DNA of 64,000 bases from Tabrizicola flagellatus (GTDB lineage Bacteria; Pseudomonadota; Alphaproteobacteria; Rhodobacterales; Rhodobacteraceae). The position numbers and the translations under genes were made by a program. Each line of letters begins with the position of its first letter. Within the stretch, counting starts at the first letter, position 1. The stretch lies in contig NZ_VMDU01000003.1 in the NCBI RefSeq assembly GCF_008271465.1, forward strand, positions 186,001 through 250,000, written 5' to 3'. Under the pieces are notes generated by a model. That model ran no database searches. It worked only from the letters and a program-made list of their open reading frames with translations, and was not told where the DNA came from. Below, piece by piece: positions 54,869 through 63,541 of the stretch.

Positions 54869-56347
54869 TCAGATCGACAGGCAGACGTATTTCAGCTCCA
54901 TGTAGTCATCGAGGCCATGCCGCGAACCCTCGCGCCCCAGGCCCGACTGCTTGACGCCCCCGAAGGGCGCCATCTCGTTGGAAATCAGGCCGGTGTTGAC
55001 CCCCACCATCCCGTATTCCAGCGCCTCCTGCACCCGGGTGATGCGGCCGATGTCGCGGGCGTAGAAGTAGGAGGCCAGGCCGAAGATCGTGTTGTTGGCC
55101 ATGGCGATGACCTCTTCCTCGGTCTCGAATTTGAAGAGGGGGGCGAGCGGGCCGAAGGTCTCTTCCTGTGCGACCTTCATGTCGGGTTGCACGCCGGTCA
55201 CCACGGTCGGCTCGAAGAAGGTCCCGCCCAGTTCGTGCCGGCGGCCCCCGGTGACGACCTTGCCGCCGCCGGCGAGCACGTCCTGGATATGCTCCTCGAC
55301 CTTCTCGACCGCAGCCTCGTTGATCAGGGGGCCGGTCGTGACGCCCGGCTTCAGCCCGTCGCCGATCGACAGCTTCTTCACCGCCGCCGCCAGCTTCTCG
55401 GCGAAGGCGTCATAGACCCCGGCCTGCACATAGATGCGGTTCGCGCAGACGCAGGTCTGGCCGTTGTTGCGGAACTTCGAGACCATCGCCCCTTCCACCG
55501 CCGCATCCAGATCGGCGTCGTCGAAGACGATGAAGGGCGCGTTGCCGCCAAGCTCCATGCTGCATTTCAGGATCTGGTCGGCGGCCTGCTTCAACAGGAT
55601 GCGCCCCACTTCGGTCGAGCCGGTGAAGGTCAGCTTGCGGATCAGCGGGTTCTCGCAGAACTCCTTGCCGATGTCCGAGGACCGCTTCGAGGTGATGACC
55701 GAGAAAAGGCCCGCCGGAACCCCGGCGCGTTCGGCCAGCACGGCCAGGGCCAGGGCCGACAGCGGGGTCTCGGCGGCGGGGCGCGCGACGAAGCCGCAGC
55801 CAGCGGCCAGCGCCGGGGCCACCTTGCGCGCGATCATCGCGTTCGGGAAGTTCCATGGCGTGATGGACGCGGCCACGCCGATCGGCTGCTTCAGCACATG
55901 GATGCGCTTGTCGCGCTGGTGGCCGGGGATGATGTCGCCATAGGTGCGCTTGGCTTCCTCGCCGTAGAACTCGATGTAGCTGGCGCCATAGGCGATCTCG
56001 CCCTTGGCCTCGGCCAAGGGCTTGCCCATCTCGGCGGTCAGGATCGTGGCCAGGTCGTCCTGGTTCGCCATGCAGAGGTCGAACCAGCGGCGCAGCACCT
56101 GGGCGCGTTCCTTGGCGGTGCGGGCCGCCCATTCGCGGTGGGCAGCATGGGCAGCCTTGATGGCGCGGGCGGTTTCGGCCCGGCCCAGATTCGGCAGTTC
56201 GCAGATCACGTCGCCGCGCGCGGGGTTGGTGACGGGGAAGGTGGTGGCGTCATCGGCGGCGATCCACTCTCCGGCAACATAGGATTTCGTCGCCAGAAGC
56301 GAGGGATCTTTCAGAAGCGATGCGAGATTGGTCACGGAATCGAGCAT
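54869..56347 (-). CDS. gabD: Succinate-semialdehyde dehydrogenase
   Basis: 492 residues. ALDH landmarks: [34 protein letters not shown], catalytic Glu in [19 protein letters not shown], catalytic Cys in [12 protein letters not shown], and [13 protein letters not shown] with [11 protein letters not shown]. Residues C-terminal of the Cys and the [32 protein letters not shown] tail fit the SSADH (GabD) group. It oxidises succinate semialdehyde to succinate, usually with NADP+. No gabT or gabP is adjacent, so the source of its substrate is not clear. Confidence 0.92.
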   Translation of the reverse strand: MLDSVTNLASLLKDPSLLATKSYVAGEWIAADDATTFPVTNPARGDVICELPNLGRAETARAIKAAHAAHREWAARTAKERAQVLRRWFDLCMANQDDLATILTAEMGKPLAEAKGEIAYGASYIEFYGEEAKRTYGDIIPGHQRDKRIHVLKQPIGVAASITPWNFPNAMIARKVAPALAAGCGFVARPAAETPLSALALAVLAERAGVPAGLFSVITSKRSSDIGKEFCENPLIRKLTFTGSTEVGRILLKQAADQILKCSMELGGNAPFIVFDDADLDAAVEGAMVSKFRNNGQTCVCANRIYVQAGVYDAFAEKLAAAVKKLSIGDGLKPGVTTGPLINEAAVEKVEEHIQDVLAGGGKVVTGGRRHELGGTFFEPTVVTGVQPDMKVAQEETFGPLAPLFKFETEEEVIAMANNTIFGLASYFYARDIGRITRVQEALEYGMVGVNTGLISNEMAPFGGVKQSGLGREGSRHGLDDYMELKYVCLSI

Positions 56348-56464
56348 GGGTGGGCCCTCCTTGTGCTTAGGCCGACAGGTGCCATGCGAGGGGCGCCATG
56401 TCCAGTTGCAAGGCGGTTGTCAGGCCAGGGTTTGATCAAATTCCCGGCAAGCTGGACCTGTTCC

Positions 56465-56531
56465 CCGGAGTTATCGAAAACTCCGGACCGGAGCCTTCAA
56501 AGGCTCCGATGCGATTTCTTCGAAGAAATCG
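56465..56531. repeat. Triple-palindrome repeat, copy 2
   Basis: The same three palindromes as at 52995-53062. The first has CCGGAG...CTCCGG ends (56465-56486, one mismatch inside), the second is identical (56489-56508), and the third has GCGATTTC...GAAATCG ends (56511-56531). Compared with copy 1, GAC/GTC has become GAG/CTC, keeping the base pairs. It lies a few bases past the stop of the coiled-coil gene. Confidence 0.85.
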
Positions 56532-56536
56532 ACGCC

Positions 56537-56866
56537 TCACCCGTTCGCGTGCATCCGCTCGATATAGGCGCGCATTTCCTCGGCCTCGTGGCGGGCGTCG
56601 CGCAGGCCCTCCATCGCGGCCTTCAGTTCGGCCTCGGTCTGGCTCAGCTGGTTGGACAGTTCCGCCTCGCGCTGTTCCATGTAGGCCAGCGCCTGGTCGC
56701 GCAGTTCCTCGGCCTCGTGCAGCGATTGCGCCAGCTTGTCCATCTCGGCCATGTCCCCGCCCTGTACCCGGGTGAAACGGTGCAGAAGCCAATGGGCGAA
56801 CCAGCCCATTGCGAAGGAGACGAGCAGGATGATGGCGGTGGCGACGACGAATTCGGTGCGGTTCAT
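56537..56866 (-). CDS. Small membrane protein with coiled-coil
   Basis: 109 residues from MNRTEFVVATAIILLVSFAM. One N-terminal membrane helix (about 8-28) is followed by an almost entirely helical Glu/Ala-rich part (about 42-105) with heptad-like spacing (LAQSLHEAEELRDQALAYMEQ, LSNQLSQTEAELKAAMEGL). I recognise no family beyond that. Its ATG overlaps the OmpA-family stop by four bases, so the two proteins are made together. Probably an inner-membrane partner of the OmpA-like protein. Confidence 0.8.
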   Translation of the reverse strand: MNRTEFVVATAIILLVSFAMGWFAHWLLHRFTRVQGGDMAEMDKLAQSLHEAEELRDQALAYMEQREAELSNQLSQTEAELKAAMEGLRDARHEAEEMRAYIERMHANG

Positions 56867-58881
56867 GGGGTGTCCTGGGCCTTCAGGCCGTCGGGTCGGG
56901 GCTTCGGAGCGATCGTCTTTTCGGTCGGCGCGACCGACGGGCTGATGTCGTTCGAGAAATCGGATCCGGTCGCGGCGGAAGGATCGGCACCCGTTGCCAC
57001 CGGCGCGGCGGGTGCGGGGGCCTCGCTCGCGGCCATCACGTTGCCCGGTGCGCCTTTCAGCACGAACTCGATCCGGCGGTTCGCCTCGCGGCCTTCCTCG
57101 GTGCCGTTGTCGGCGATCGGCTGCGCCTCGCCGTAGCCGACCGCCGTCATCCCCGAGACATCGACCCGCCGGCCCTGCAAGGCCAGAAGCACCGCCTCGG
57201 CCCTTGCCTGGCTCAGCGCCTTGTTGCCGCCCTCGGAGCCCTGGCTGTCGGTATGGCCGGCGATTTCCATCTGCATCGCCGGACAGTTGGCCAGGATCTT
57301 TGCCAGCTCGTCCAGCACCGGGCGCGCGGTGGTGGCGATCTCGGCCGAGGCGGGGGTGAAGGTGATCTTGGTCCGGGCAATGACCGCATTCACATCCGCC
57401 GCGCATTCCTCGGGCGTGGGCAGCGCGGCCAGCGGGTCCAGCGCCTCGTCGTAGCGCACGTTGACCCGGAAGGTCTGGCCCTGGCCCAGCGCCTCGGACA
57501 GGATCTGCGTGATCCGCCCGCGCGTCTCGGTCGATCCGGTGACGCCGGTCACCTCGACCAGATCGGGCCTAACCAGAAGCCGCCCGGTCTGCACCTCGGC
57601 CAGCGCCTTCAGCCCGGCCAGCACCCGGATCGCCCAGCCATCGGGCAGGCCCTCGTCCAGCCGGGTCGCGGTCAGGACCTCGGCCCCGGCAAAGGCCGAA
57701 CGCGCGAAGGCGTCCACCGCGCTGCGCTGCATCTCGTCGGTCAGCCGTCCGCGCAGCTCGACCCGGCTGTCTTCGGCAAGGGTCGCGGTGAATTCGGCCG
57801 GACCCTGGGTCGCCGTTTCCTTCCGCTCCAGCGTCGAGGTCAGCGAGAAGACATCCGGGAGCCCGGTCTCCAGCTCGCCCACCACCTTGTCGAACACATC
57901 CTGCGGCACGTCGCTGCCCGCCAGGAGCGTGACATCGGCGTCCGAGAAGGTGATCGACCCCGACCCGAGTTCGGTCACCGCCCGCATCCCAAGGCTCACC
58001 GCGTCCGCCCAGCGCGGGGTCGGCGTGCCAAGCCCGACCTGGCAGACGGTCGTCCCGGTGACCCCGACCGCAGCCGCCGCCCGCAGGATCTGGGTCCGCG
58101 CGCGGTCGGTGTCGGCAGAACAGCTGTCGAAACGCGCGCCCTCGTCATCGACGACGAAGCGCAGACTGAAGGGGGTGATGACCGGACGCGGCGCCGAGAT
58201 TTCCATCACCAGCTGCACAGTTTCTGGCGCCAGGCCCCGCAGGTCCGCCTCGACCTTGCGCTTTTCGTCGGCGCTGTCGGTGATCGCCTTGACCTCCACC
58301 CGCTCGGCGGTGACCGAGACCTTGGACAGTTCCAGCCGCTCCAGCGCCTTCAGGCCGAAAGCCAGCGCCTCGTTCCAGCCCTCGGGCGCCGGATAGTCCG
58401 CCGTCTCCAGCATGTCGGGCAGTTCGCTCCCCTGCGCCAGCGCCGCCGCCGCTGCGGCAAGGTCCGCCTCGGTCATCCCGCCCTCGTCGGGGGTTTCCGG
58501 GATCAGGCCGCTCAGCTGGACCTCGTCCTCGGTGCGCAGCATCTCGACGCTGAACTTCGGCGCCTCGATGGCCGAGGCGGGCGCCACGTCCAGCCCGTCG
58601 CGGATGCGCGAGGCGTCGATCAGTTCGCCCACCTTGTTCACTGCGCGGAACCGGGCCGCCTCGTTCGGCGCGGTCCCGGTAAGCCGCACCTGCAATCCGT
58701 CCGTCGTCACCGTGATCCAGTCGATCCCGGCCTCGGTCAGCTTGCCGCTTACCACCTTCTGGGTGCGCGACTCGATCACCTTCGCCGCCCCCAGCGCGAC
58801 CGACACCATTACCACCCCGGCAAGCAGGAAGGCGAGAAGGGCAAGCGTGGTCGAGGACAGTCTGGCGAGGCGATGCAGCAA
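56863..58881 (-). CDS. OmpA-family protein with BON-like repeats
   Basis: 672 residues. One N-terminal membrane segment (about 12-32). Several repeated domains of BON/OmpA-linker type follow (examples: GKLTEAGIDWITVTTDGLQVRLTG, DSRVELRGRLTDEMQRSAVDAF, FRVNVRYDEALDPLAALPTPE). Then comes an OmpA C-terminal peptidoglycan-binding domain: KITFTPASAEIATTARPVLDEL, IAGHTDSQGSEGGNKALSQARAEAV, GYGEAQPIADNGTEEGREANRRIEF. The tail after residue 630 is Ala/Pro-rich. It probably anchors the inner membrane to the cell wall. Functional partner: the small coiled-coil protein encoded next. Confidence 0.88.
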   Translation of the reverse strand: MLHRLARLSSTTLALLAFLLAGVVMVSVALGAAKVIESRTQKVVSGKLTEAGIDWITVTTDGLQVRLTGTAPNEAARFRAVNKVGELIDASRIRDGLDVAPASAIEAPKFSVEMLRTEDEVQLSGLIPETPDEGGMTEADLAAAAAALAQGSELPDMLETADYPAPEGWNEALAFGLKALERLELSKVSVTAERVEVKAITDSADEKRKVEADLRGLAPETVQLVMEISAPRPVITPFSLRFVVDDEGARFDSCSADTDRARTQILRAAAAVGVTGTTVCQVGLGTPTPRWADAVSLGMRAVTELGSGSITFSDADVTLLAGSDVPQDVFDKVVGELETGLPDVFSLTSTLERKETATQGPAEFTATLAEDSRVELRGRLTDEMQRSAVDAFARSAFAGAEVLTATRLDEGLPDGWAIRVLAGLKALAEVQTGRLLVRPDLVEVTGVTGSTETRGRITQILSEALGQGQTFRVNVRYDEALDPLAALPTPEECAADVNAVIARTKITFTPASAEIATTARPVLDELAKILANCPAMQMEIAGHTDSQGSEGGNKALSQARAEAVLLALQGRRVDVSGMTAVGYGEAQPIADNGTEEGREANRRIEFVLKGAPGNVMAASEAPAPAAPVATGADPSAATGSDFSNDISPSVAPTEKTIAPKPRPDGLKAQDTP

Positions 58882-58948
58882 ATCGGGTTCCGGAAGACTC
58901 AGGCGCCGTGGCGCGATTCCTGCTTCCTAGGGGTTCGGGGCGCCGGGT

Positions 58949-59935
58949 TCAACCAAGCCAGGCGGCAGCGGCAAGAAATGGCACGGGGATCAGCCCGGCA
59001 TCGCGGTTCGACCGGAAGACCGCCAGGCACGAGGCCGGGTCGTCCAGGTCCAGCCGCCGCATCTGCCAGCCGATGTGCAGCCCCATCGCCCAGACGCCCG
59101 CCAGCGCCACGACAAAGGCCAGGGGGCGCCCGGCCCCGGCATGGGCCAGCACCACCGCCGCCGCGAACAGCGCGAGCGTCGCCGCGAAGAAGCCCCAGAG
59201 CCAGGCCCGGCTTTTCGCGCCGAACAGCCGCGCCGTGGATTTCACCCCGATCAGCGCGTCGTCCTCCCGGTCCTGATGCGCGTAGATCGTGTCGTAATAG
59301 AGCGTCCAGGCGATCCCGGCGGCATAAAGCGCGATGGCTGCCGGTGGCACCTCGCCGGCATGGGCGGCCCAGGCCAGCAGCGCGCCCCAGTTGAACGCCA
59401 ACCCCAGAAAGACCTGCGGCCACCAGGTGAACCGCTTGGCAAAGGGATAGATCGCCACCAGCGCCAGCGATGCCACGCCCAGCCCGACGGCCAGCCAGTT
59501 GTAGGTGAACAGGATCACGGCGGCCAGGGCCGCCTGCACCACCATCCAGACCAGCGCCGCCTTCACCGTCACCTGCCCCGAGGGCAGGGGCCGCGACCGC
59601 GTGCGCGCCACCTGCGCGTCGATGTCGCGGTCGGTGATGTCGTTCCAGGTGCAGCCCGCCCCCCGCATCAGGAAGGCTCCGATCCCGCAGGAAACCGCAA
59701 GCCACAAGTCCCAGGCCCGGAACCCGCCGACCCCGCCGGCCAGCGCGATCGCCCAGAGACAGGGGATCAGCAGCAGCCAGGTGCCGATCGGCCGGTCGGC
59801 GCGGCTCAGCCGCAGATAGGGGCGCGCCCGGACCGGGGCGTAGCGGTCCACCCAGTTTTCCGGTGGGGCATCCGCGACCCGGCCCCCGTGCGCATCCGCC
59901 GCGGCGGCCTCTGGCAATTCGGGCGCTTGGGTCAT
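58949..59935 (-). CDS. ubiA: 4-hydroxybenzoate octaprenyltransferase
   Basis: 328 residues from MTQAPELPEAAAADAHGG; the open frame beyond 59935 covers the divergent rsmE gene. Membrane prenyltransferase with both Asp-rich motifs: WNDITDRDIDAQVARTRSRPLPSG (first) and YYDTIYAHQDREDDALIGVKST (second). About eight hydrophobic segments. It prenylates 4-hydroxybenzoate in ubiquinone synthesis. It diverges from rsmE with a 12-base gap. Confidence 0.94.
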   Translation of the reverse strand: MTQAPELPEAAAADAHGGRVADAPPENWVDRYAPVRARPYLRLSRADRPIGTWLLLIPCLWAIALAGGVGGFRAWDLWLAVSCGIGAFLMRGAGCTWNDITDRDIDAQVARTRSRPLPSGQVTVKAALVWMVVQAALAAVILFTYNWLAVGLGVASLALVAIYPFAKRFTWWPQVFLGLAFNWGALLAWAAHAGEVPPAAIALYAAGIAWTLYYDTIYAHQDREDDALIGVKSTARLFGAKSRAWLWGFFAATLALFAAAVVLAHAGAGRPLAFVVALAGVWAMGLHIGWQMRRLDLDDPASCLAVFRSNRDAGLIPVPFLAAAAWLG

Positions 59936-59947
59936 AGGGTCCGGCTC

Positions 59948-60700
59948 ATGGAAGCGAAGATCAGGCTTTATGTAGATCAGCCGCTCGGGGCGGGGCAAGC
60001 CGTGGCCCTGTCGCAGGACCAGGCGCATTACCTGACCGGGGTCATGCGGCTGGGCGAAGGCGCGGCCATCCTGCTCTTCAACGGCCGCGATGGCGAATGG
60101 CGCGCCACGCTCGCGCAGGCCGGAAAGCGCAACGCCATCGCGGTCTGCGACGCGCAAACCCGGCCCCTGCACCTGCCGCCCGACCTCTGGCTGCTCTTCG
60201 CGCCGATCAAGAAGGCCCGCACCGATTTCATCGTGGAAAAGGCGGTGGAGCTTGGGGCCGCGCGAATCCTGCCGGTCCAGACCCGCCACACCAATTCCGA
60301 ACGCATCCGCCAGGACCGCCTGCAAGCGCACGCCGTCGAGGCAGCCGAACAATGCGGCGCGACCTTCGTGCCCGAGGTCGCCGATCTCCAGCCGCTCGAC
60401 CGTCTCCTGCGGACCTGGCCGGAGGACCGCGCGCTCATCTGGTGCGACGAGGCTTCCGCCAGCGCGCCTCCCTCCCCCCCGCGTGGCGGAGGGATGGGGT
60501 GGGGGGGCGCGACGCTGCCACCTGCGCCCGCCGCCATCCTGATCGGCCCCGAGGGCGGCTTCTCCGCCGACGAGGCCGCGACGCTGCGCTCGCGCCCCAA
60601 TGTGACCCCCCTCTCGCTCGGCCCCCGGATCCTGCGCGCGGACACCGCCGCCGTCGCCGCGCTGACGCTCTGGCAGGCTGCCTGCGGGGACTGGCGATGA
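59948..60700 (+). CDS. rsmE: 16S rRNA m3U1498 methyltransferase
   Basis: 250 residues. SPOUT methyltransferase with PUA-like N-terminus (IRLYVDQPLGAGQAVALSQDQAHYLTGVMRLGEG). The catalytic domain has KKARTDFIVEKAVELGAARILPVQTRHTNSE and the knot region AILIGPEGGFSADEAATL...LGPRILRADTAAVAAL. A Pro/Gly-rich insert of about 20 residues (SAPPSPPRGGGMGWGGAT) between WCDEAS and the knot is unusual and matches a palindromic DNA element at 60463-60511. Confidence 0.94.
   Translation: MEAKIRLYVDQPLGAGQAVALSQDQAHYLTGVMRLGEGAAILLFNGRDGEWRATLAQAGKRNAIAVCDAQTRPLHLPPDLWLLFAPIKKARTDFIVEKAVELGAARILPVQTRHTNSERIRQDRLQAHAVEAAEQCGATFVPEVADLQPLDRLLRTWPEDRALIWCDEASASAPPSPPRGGGMGWGGATLPPAPAAILIGPEGGFSADEAATLRSRPNVTPLSLGPRILRADTAAVAALTLWQAACGDWR
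60463..60511. repeat. Palindromic element inside rsmE
   Basis: Nested arms CGCGCC/GGCGCG (60463-60468 and 60506-60511) and TCCCTCC/GGAGGGA (60469-60475 and 60488-60494) enclose C- and G-runs. It encodes the Pro/Gly-rich insert of RsmE. The length fits the reading frame and adds no stop. Confidence 0.6.
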
Positions 60701-61248
60701 GCTTCATACGGCCCGAACTTTCCGCCGCGCTCTGGCGCTGGCGCGAAGTGGGGGCGGGGGCGGCGCTCGCCGCGCTGGGCGCCTGGACCGCCACGCGCGG
60801 TGGCTATCTGCTCTTGCCCCTCGGCCTTGCCCTCATGGCGCTCGGGCTCGGCTGGACGCTGACCGCCTGGCGCCGCCTGCGCTTTCGGCAAGAGGGCGAG
60901 GCCCCCGGCATCCTGCGCGTGACCGAGGCACAGATCGCCTATTACGGGCCGAGGGTGGGCGGCTTCGTCGGCCTGCCCGACCTGTCCGAGATCCGCCTTC
61001 TCACCCTGCGCGGCCGCCGGATCTGGAAACTGAAGCAGGCCGACGGTCATCTGCTGCACATCCCGGTCGAGGCCGAGGGCGCCGAAGCCCTGTTCGACGC
61101 CTTCGCCACCCTGCCGGGGATCGACATGGCCGCGCTGGTCGCGGCGCTGGGGACGGATGCGCCGGCCTCGGACGCCCGCGTCATCGCGCTGGCCGAGGTC
61201 GATCGCCTGATCTGGGCGCGGCCGGGGCAGGGTATCCTCCGGGCCTGA
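60697..61248 (+). CDS. Hypothetical membrane-associated protein
   Basis: 183 residues; ATG overlaps the rsmE stop (ATGA). Two hydrophobic segments near the N-terminus (about 18-34 and 36-58), then a soluble part with strand-rich ILRVTEAQIAYYGPRVGGFVGLPDLSEI and HLLHIPVEAEGAEALFDAFATLPG. I recognise no family with certainty. Coupled to rsmE and followed by a terminator. Confidence 0.75.
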   Translation: MSFIRPELSAALWRWREVGAGAALAALGAWTATRGGYLLLPLGLALMALGLGWTLTAWRRLRFRQEGEAPGILRVTEAQIAYYGPRVGGFVGLPDLSEIRLLTLRGRRIWKLKQADGHLLHIPVEAEGAEALFDAFATLPGIDMAALVAALGTDAPASDARVIALAEVDRLIWARPGQGILRA

Positions 61249-61279
61249 GCCGAAAATTCTTCGCCAAAGAATTTTCGGC
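61249..61279 (+). terminator. Hairpin terminator after the rsmE operon
   Basis: GCCGAAAATTCTT (61249-61261) and its complement (61267-61279) enclose CGCCA, a perfect 13-base stem that starts just after the stop codon at 61246-61248. The A/T-rich inner stem matches the style of the 23071-23101 palindrome. Confidence 0.7.
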
Positions 61280-61498
61280 CCGCGCAGACCCCGCGTTCCG
61301 GACAATTTCTCTGTTCACCTGTTAACAGAAACTGAATCCGCTTCTGTAACCATCTGAATTCATTGTGGTCGATTCTCTGACCACGCTGGACGGCCGCTCT
61401 GGGCTCCGCGACCCCCCTTGACTTGGCACCGCCCGCGCGACAGGTCTTGGCCTCCGGTCCGGCAGGCCGGAGCCCGAGACAGCGAAGGTCCGAAATCC
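61280..61498 (+). promoter_or_regulatory. Leader and promoter region of gshA
   Basis: 219 bases without a gene. An AT-rich part (about 61300-61380) contains CTGTT...AACAG and GTTAAC. A good -35-like TTGACT (61419-61424) has no convincing -10 at the right distance. A weak AAGG lies ahead of the ATG. No RNA element was recognised. Confidence 0.3.
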
Positions 61499-62845
61499 AT
61501 GTCCATCCCTCAGACCGGCGGCGGCCTCATCGAAAGCTTCGACCAGCTCGCCGCCTACATGGAGGCCGGCTGCAAGCCCAGGGCCGACTGGCGGATCGGG
61601 GCCGAGCACGAGAAGTTCGGCTGGCTGACCGACACCCGCCAGCCGCTGCCCTACGCCGGCGACCGCTCGATCTCGGCCATCTTCGCCGCGCTCGAGGCCC
61701 GTTATGGCTGGCAGCCGGTCCGCGAGGGCGAGAACGTGATCGGCCTCACCCGGAACGGCGCCAACATCAGCCTCGAACCGGGCGGCCAGTTCGAACTGTC
61801 GGGCGCGCCGCTGACATCGACCCTCGCCGTCGCGGCCGAGTTGCAGACCCACCTCGACGAGGTCCGCTCGATCGCCGAGCCGATGGGCGTCCGCTTCATG
61901 GGGATCGGCGCGGCACCGGAATGGACGCACGACCAGATGCCGGTGATGCCCAAGGGCCGCTACCGCCTCATGACCGATTACATGGGCCGGGTCGGCACGC
62001 ATGGCACGCAGATGATGTACCGGACCTGCACGGTGCAGGTGAACCTCGACTACGCCTCCGAAGCCGATTTCGTGAAGAAGCTGCGCGTGGCGCTGGCCCT
62101 GCAACCCGTCGCCACCGCGCTCTTCGCCTCGTCGCCCTTCTTCGAGGGCCGGCCCAACGGCCACCGCAGCTGGCGCAGCCGCATCTGGCGCGGCCTCGAC
62201 GACAGCCGCACCGGAATGCTGCCCTTCGCCTTCGAGGAGGGGATGGGCTTCCAGCGCTATGTGGACTGGGTGCTGGATGTGCCGATGTATTTCGTCTACC
62301 GCGACGGAAGATACATCGACGCCCTGGGGCAAAGCTTCCGCGACTTCCTGGCCGGACGCCTGCCCGCGCTTCCGGGCGAGAAGCCGACGCTGTCGGACTG
62401 GGCGGATCACATGACCACCGTCTTCCCCGAGGCGCGGGCGAAGAAGTTCATCGAGATGCGCGGCGCCGACGCCGGCGACCAGGCGCATATCGTGGCCCTG
62501 CCGGCCTTCTGGGTCGGGCTGATGTACGACCAGACCGCGCTCGACGCGGCCTGGGATCTGGTCAAGGGGCTGGACACGGAAACGCGCGAGGGCCTGCGGG
62601 TCGCGGCCTCGGTCTCGGCGCTCCAGGGCGAGGCGGGGGGCGTGAGGCTTCTGGACCTTGCGCGGGCGGCGGTGGGGCTGTCGCACGCGGGGCTTGTCGC
62701 CCGGGGCCTGGGCGAGGAAGCGCAGCTTGCTCCGCTGGTCGAAAGCCTGAAGACCGGCCGGGTCCAGGCGGACCGCTGGCTTGAGCTTTACGAAGGCGCC
62801 TGGGGCCGGGACCTGACCCCGATCTACGCGGCCGCCTCTCTCTGA
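61499..62845 (+). CDS. gshA: Glutamate-cysteine ligase
   Basis: 448 residues from MSIPQTGGGLIESFDQ. The proteobacterial/plant-type GCS fold is shown by WRIGAEHEKFGWL, ISLEPGGQFELSGAPLTS, MGIGAAPEWTHDQMPVMPKGRY, TCTVQVNLDYASEADF and SSPFFEGRPNGHRSWRSRIW. It joins glutamate and cysteine in the first step of glutathione synthesis. The earlier ATG at 61418 is not used because homology starts at MSIPQ. Confidence 0.94.
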   Translation: MSIPQTGGGLIESFDQLAAYMEAGCKPRADWRIGAEHEKFGWLTDTRQPLPYAGDRSISAIFAALEARYGWQPVREGENVIGLTRNGANISLEPGGQFELSGAPLTSTLAVAAELQTHLDEVRSIAEPMGVRFMGIGAAPEWTHDQMPVMPKGRYRLMTDYMGRVGTHGTQMMYRTCTVQVNLDYASEADFVKKLRVALALQPVATALFASSPFFEGRPNGHRSWRSRIWRGLDDSRTGMLPFAFEEGMGFQRYVDWVLDVPMYFVYRDGRYIDALGQSFRDFLAGRLPALPGEKPTLSDWADHMTTVFPEARAKKFIEMRGADAGDQAHIVALPAFWVGLMYDQTALDAAWDLVKGLDTETREGLRVAASVSALQGEAGGVRLLDLARAAVGLSHAGLVARGLGEEAQLAPLVESLKTGRVQADRWLELYEGAWGRDLTPIYAAASL

Positions 62846-62849
62846 GGCG

Positions 62850-62916
62850 CCTCCTCGTTCGACTGCGTCCCCTCGTCGGACCGCCCCGCGAGGAGTGGCG
62901 CAGCCATCGACGAGCC
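62850..62916. repeat. Palindromic repeat between convergent genes (copy B)
   Basis: Shares CTCCTCGTTCGACTGCGTC at its left end and GGCGCAGCCATCGACGAGCC at its right end with the repeat at 48351-48410; the middle differs. It fills the gap between the convergent gshA and plsY stops. Confidence 0.7.
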
Positions 62917-62926
62917 GCCAGCAGCG

Positions 62927-63538
62927 TCAGGCCTTCTTCGCCCCGATCCGCGGCTCGGTCCCCGCCTTGATCCGCTTCAGGTTCTCGGCATGCCGGACAT
63001 AGATCAGGATCGTCAGGGCCAGGGCCAGCAGCAGAAGGCTGCCATCCGTCAGCGCCAGGATCCAGAGGCCCGAACTTGCCGCGGCCACCAGCGCCGCAAT
63101 GGACGAGGTGCGGGTGACGACTGCGGTCAAAAGCCAGGTGCCGCAGACCGCAAGACCGACCGGCCAGTTCAGCGCGAGAAGGACGCCGAGAAAGGTCGCC
63201 ACCCCCTTGCCGCCGCGAAAGCCCAGCCAGACCGGGAACAGATGGCCGAGGAATGCGGCCAGACCCGCTACCTGTGCCGCGTCCTCGGCCAGAAGCCAGC
63301 GCGCGATCAGCACGGCAAGTGCTCCCTTGCCCCCGTCCAGCAGAAGCGTCGCCAGCGCCGCGCCCTTGTTCCCGGTGCGCAGCACGTTGGTCGCGCCGAT
63401 GTTCCCCGACCCGATCTGGCGCAGGTCGCCCAGACCCAGCATCCGCGTCACGACCACGCCGAAGGGGATGGCGCCCAGCAGATAGCTCAGCACCGCGGTC
63501 AGCAGAAGAAGCCCCGGCGAAGTCACAAGTTCAGGCAT
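62927..63538 (-). CDS. plsY: Acyl-phosphate:glycerol-3-phosphate acyltransferase
   Basis: 203 residues with about five membrane helices. The three PlsY motifs are seen: [31 protein letters not shown], and [20 protein letters not shown]. PlsY uses acyl-phosphate to acylate glycerol-3-phosphate, the first step of phospholipid synthesis. It starts 3 bases after the stop of the dihydroorotase-like gene on the minus strand. Confidence 0.96.
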   Translation of the reverse strand: MPELVTSPGLLLLTAVLSYLLGAIPFGVVVTRMLGLGDLRQIGSGNIGATNVLRTGNKGAALATLLLDGGKGALAVLIARWLLAEDAAQVAGLAAFLGHLFPVWLGFRGGKGVATFLGVLLALNWPVGLAVCGTWLLTAVVTRTSSIAALVAAASSGLWILALTDGSLLLLALALTILIYVRHAENLKRIKAGTEPRIGAKKA

Positions 63539-63541
63539 GTC

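Noticed and set aside
52964-57136. A very long plus-strand open frame of about 1390 codons
   Set aside because: It runs antisense across several clear minus-strand genes and has Arg/Asp/Gly/His-rich composition; open antisense frames are expected at this GC content.
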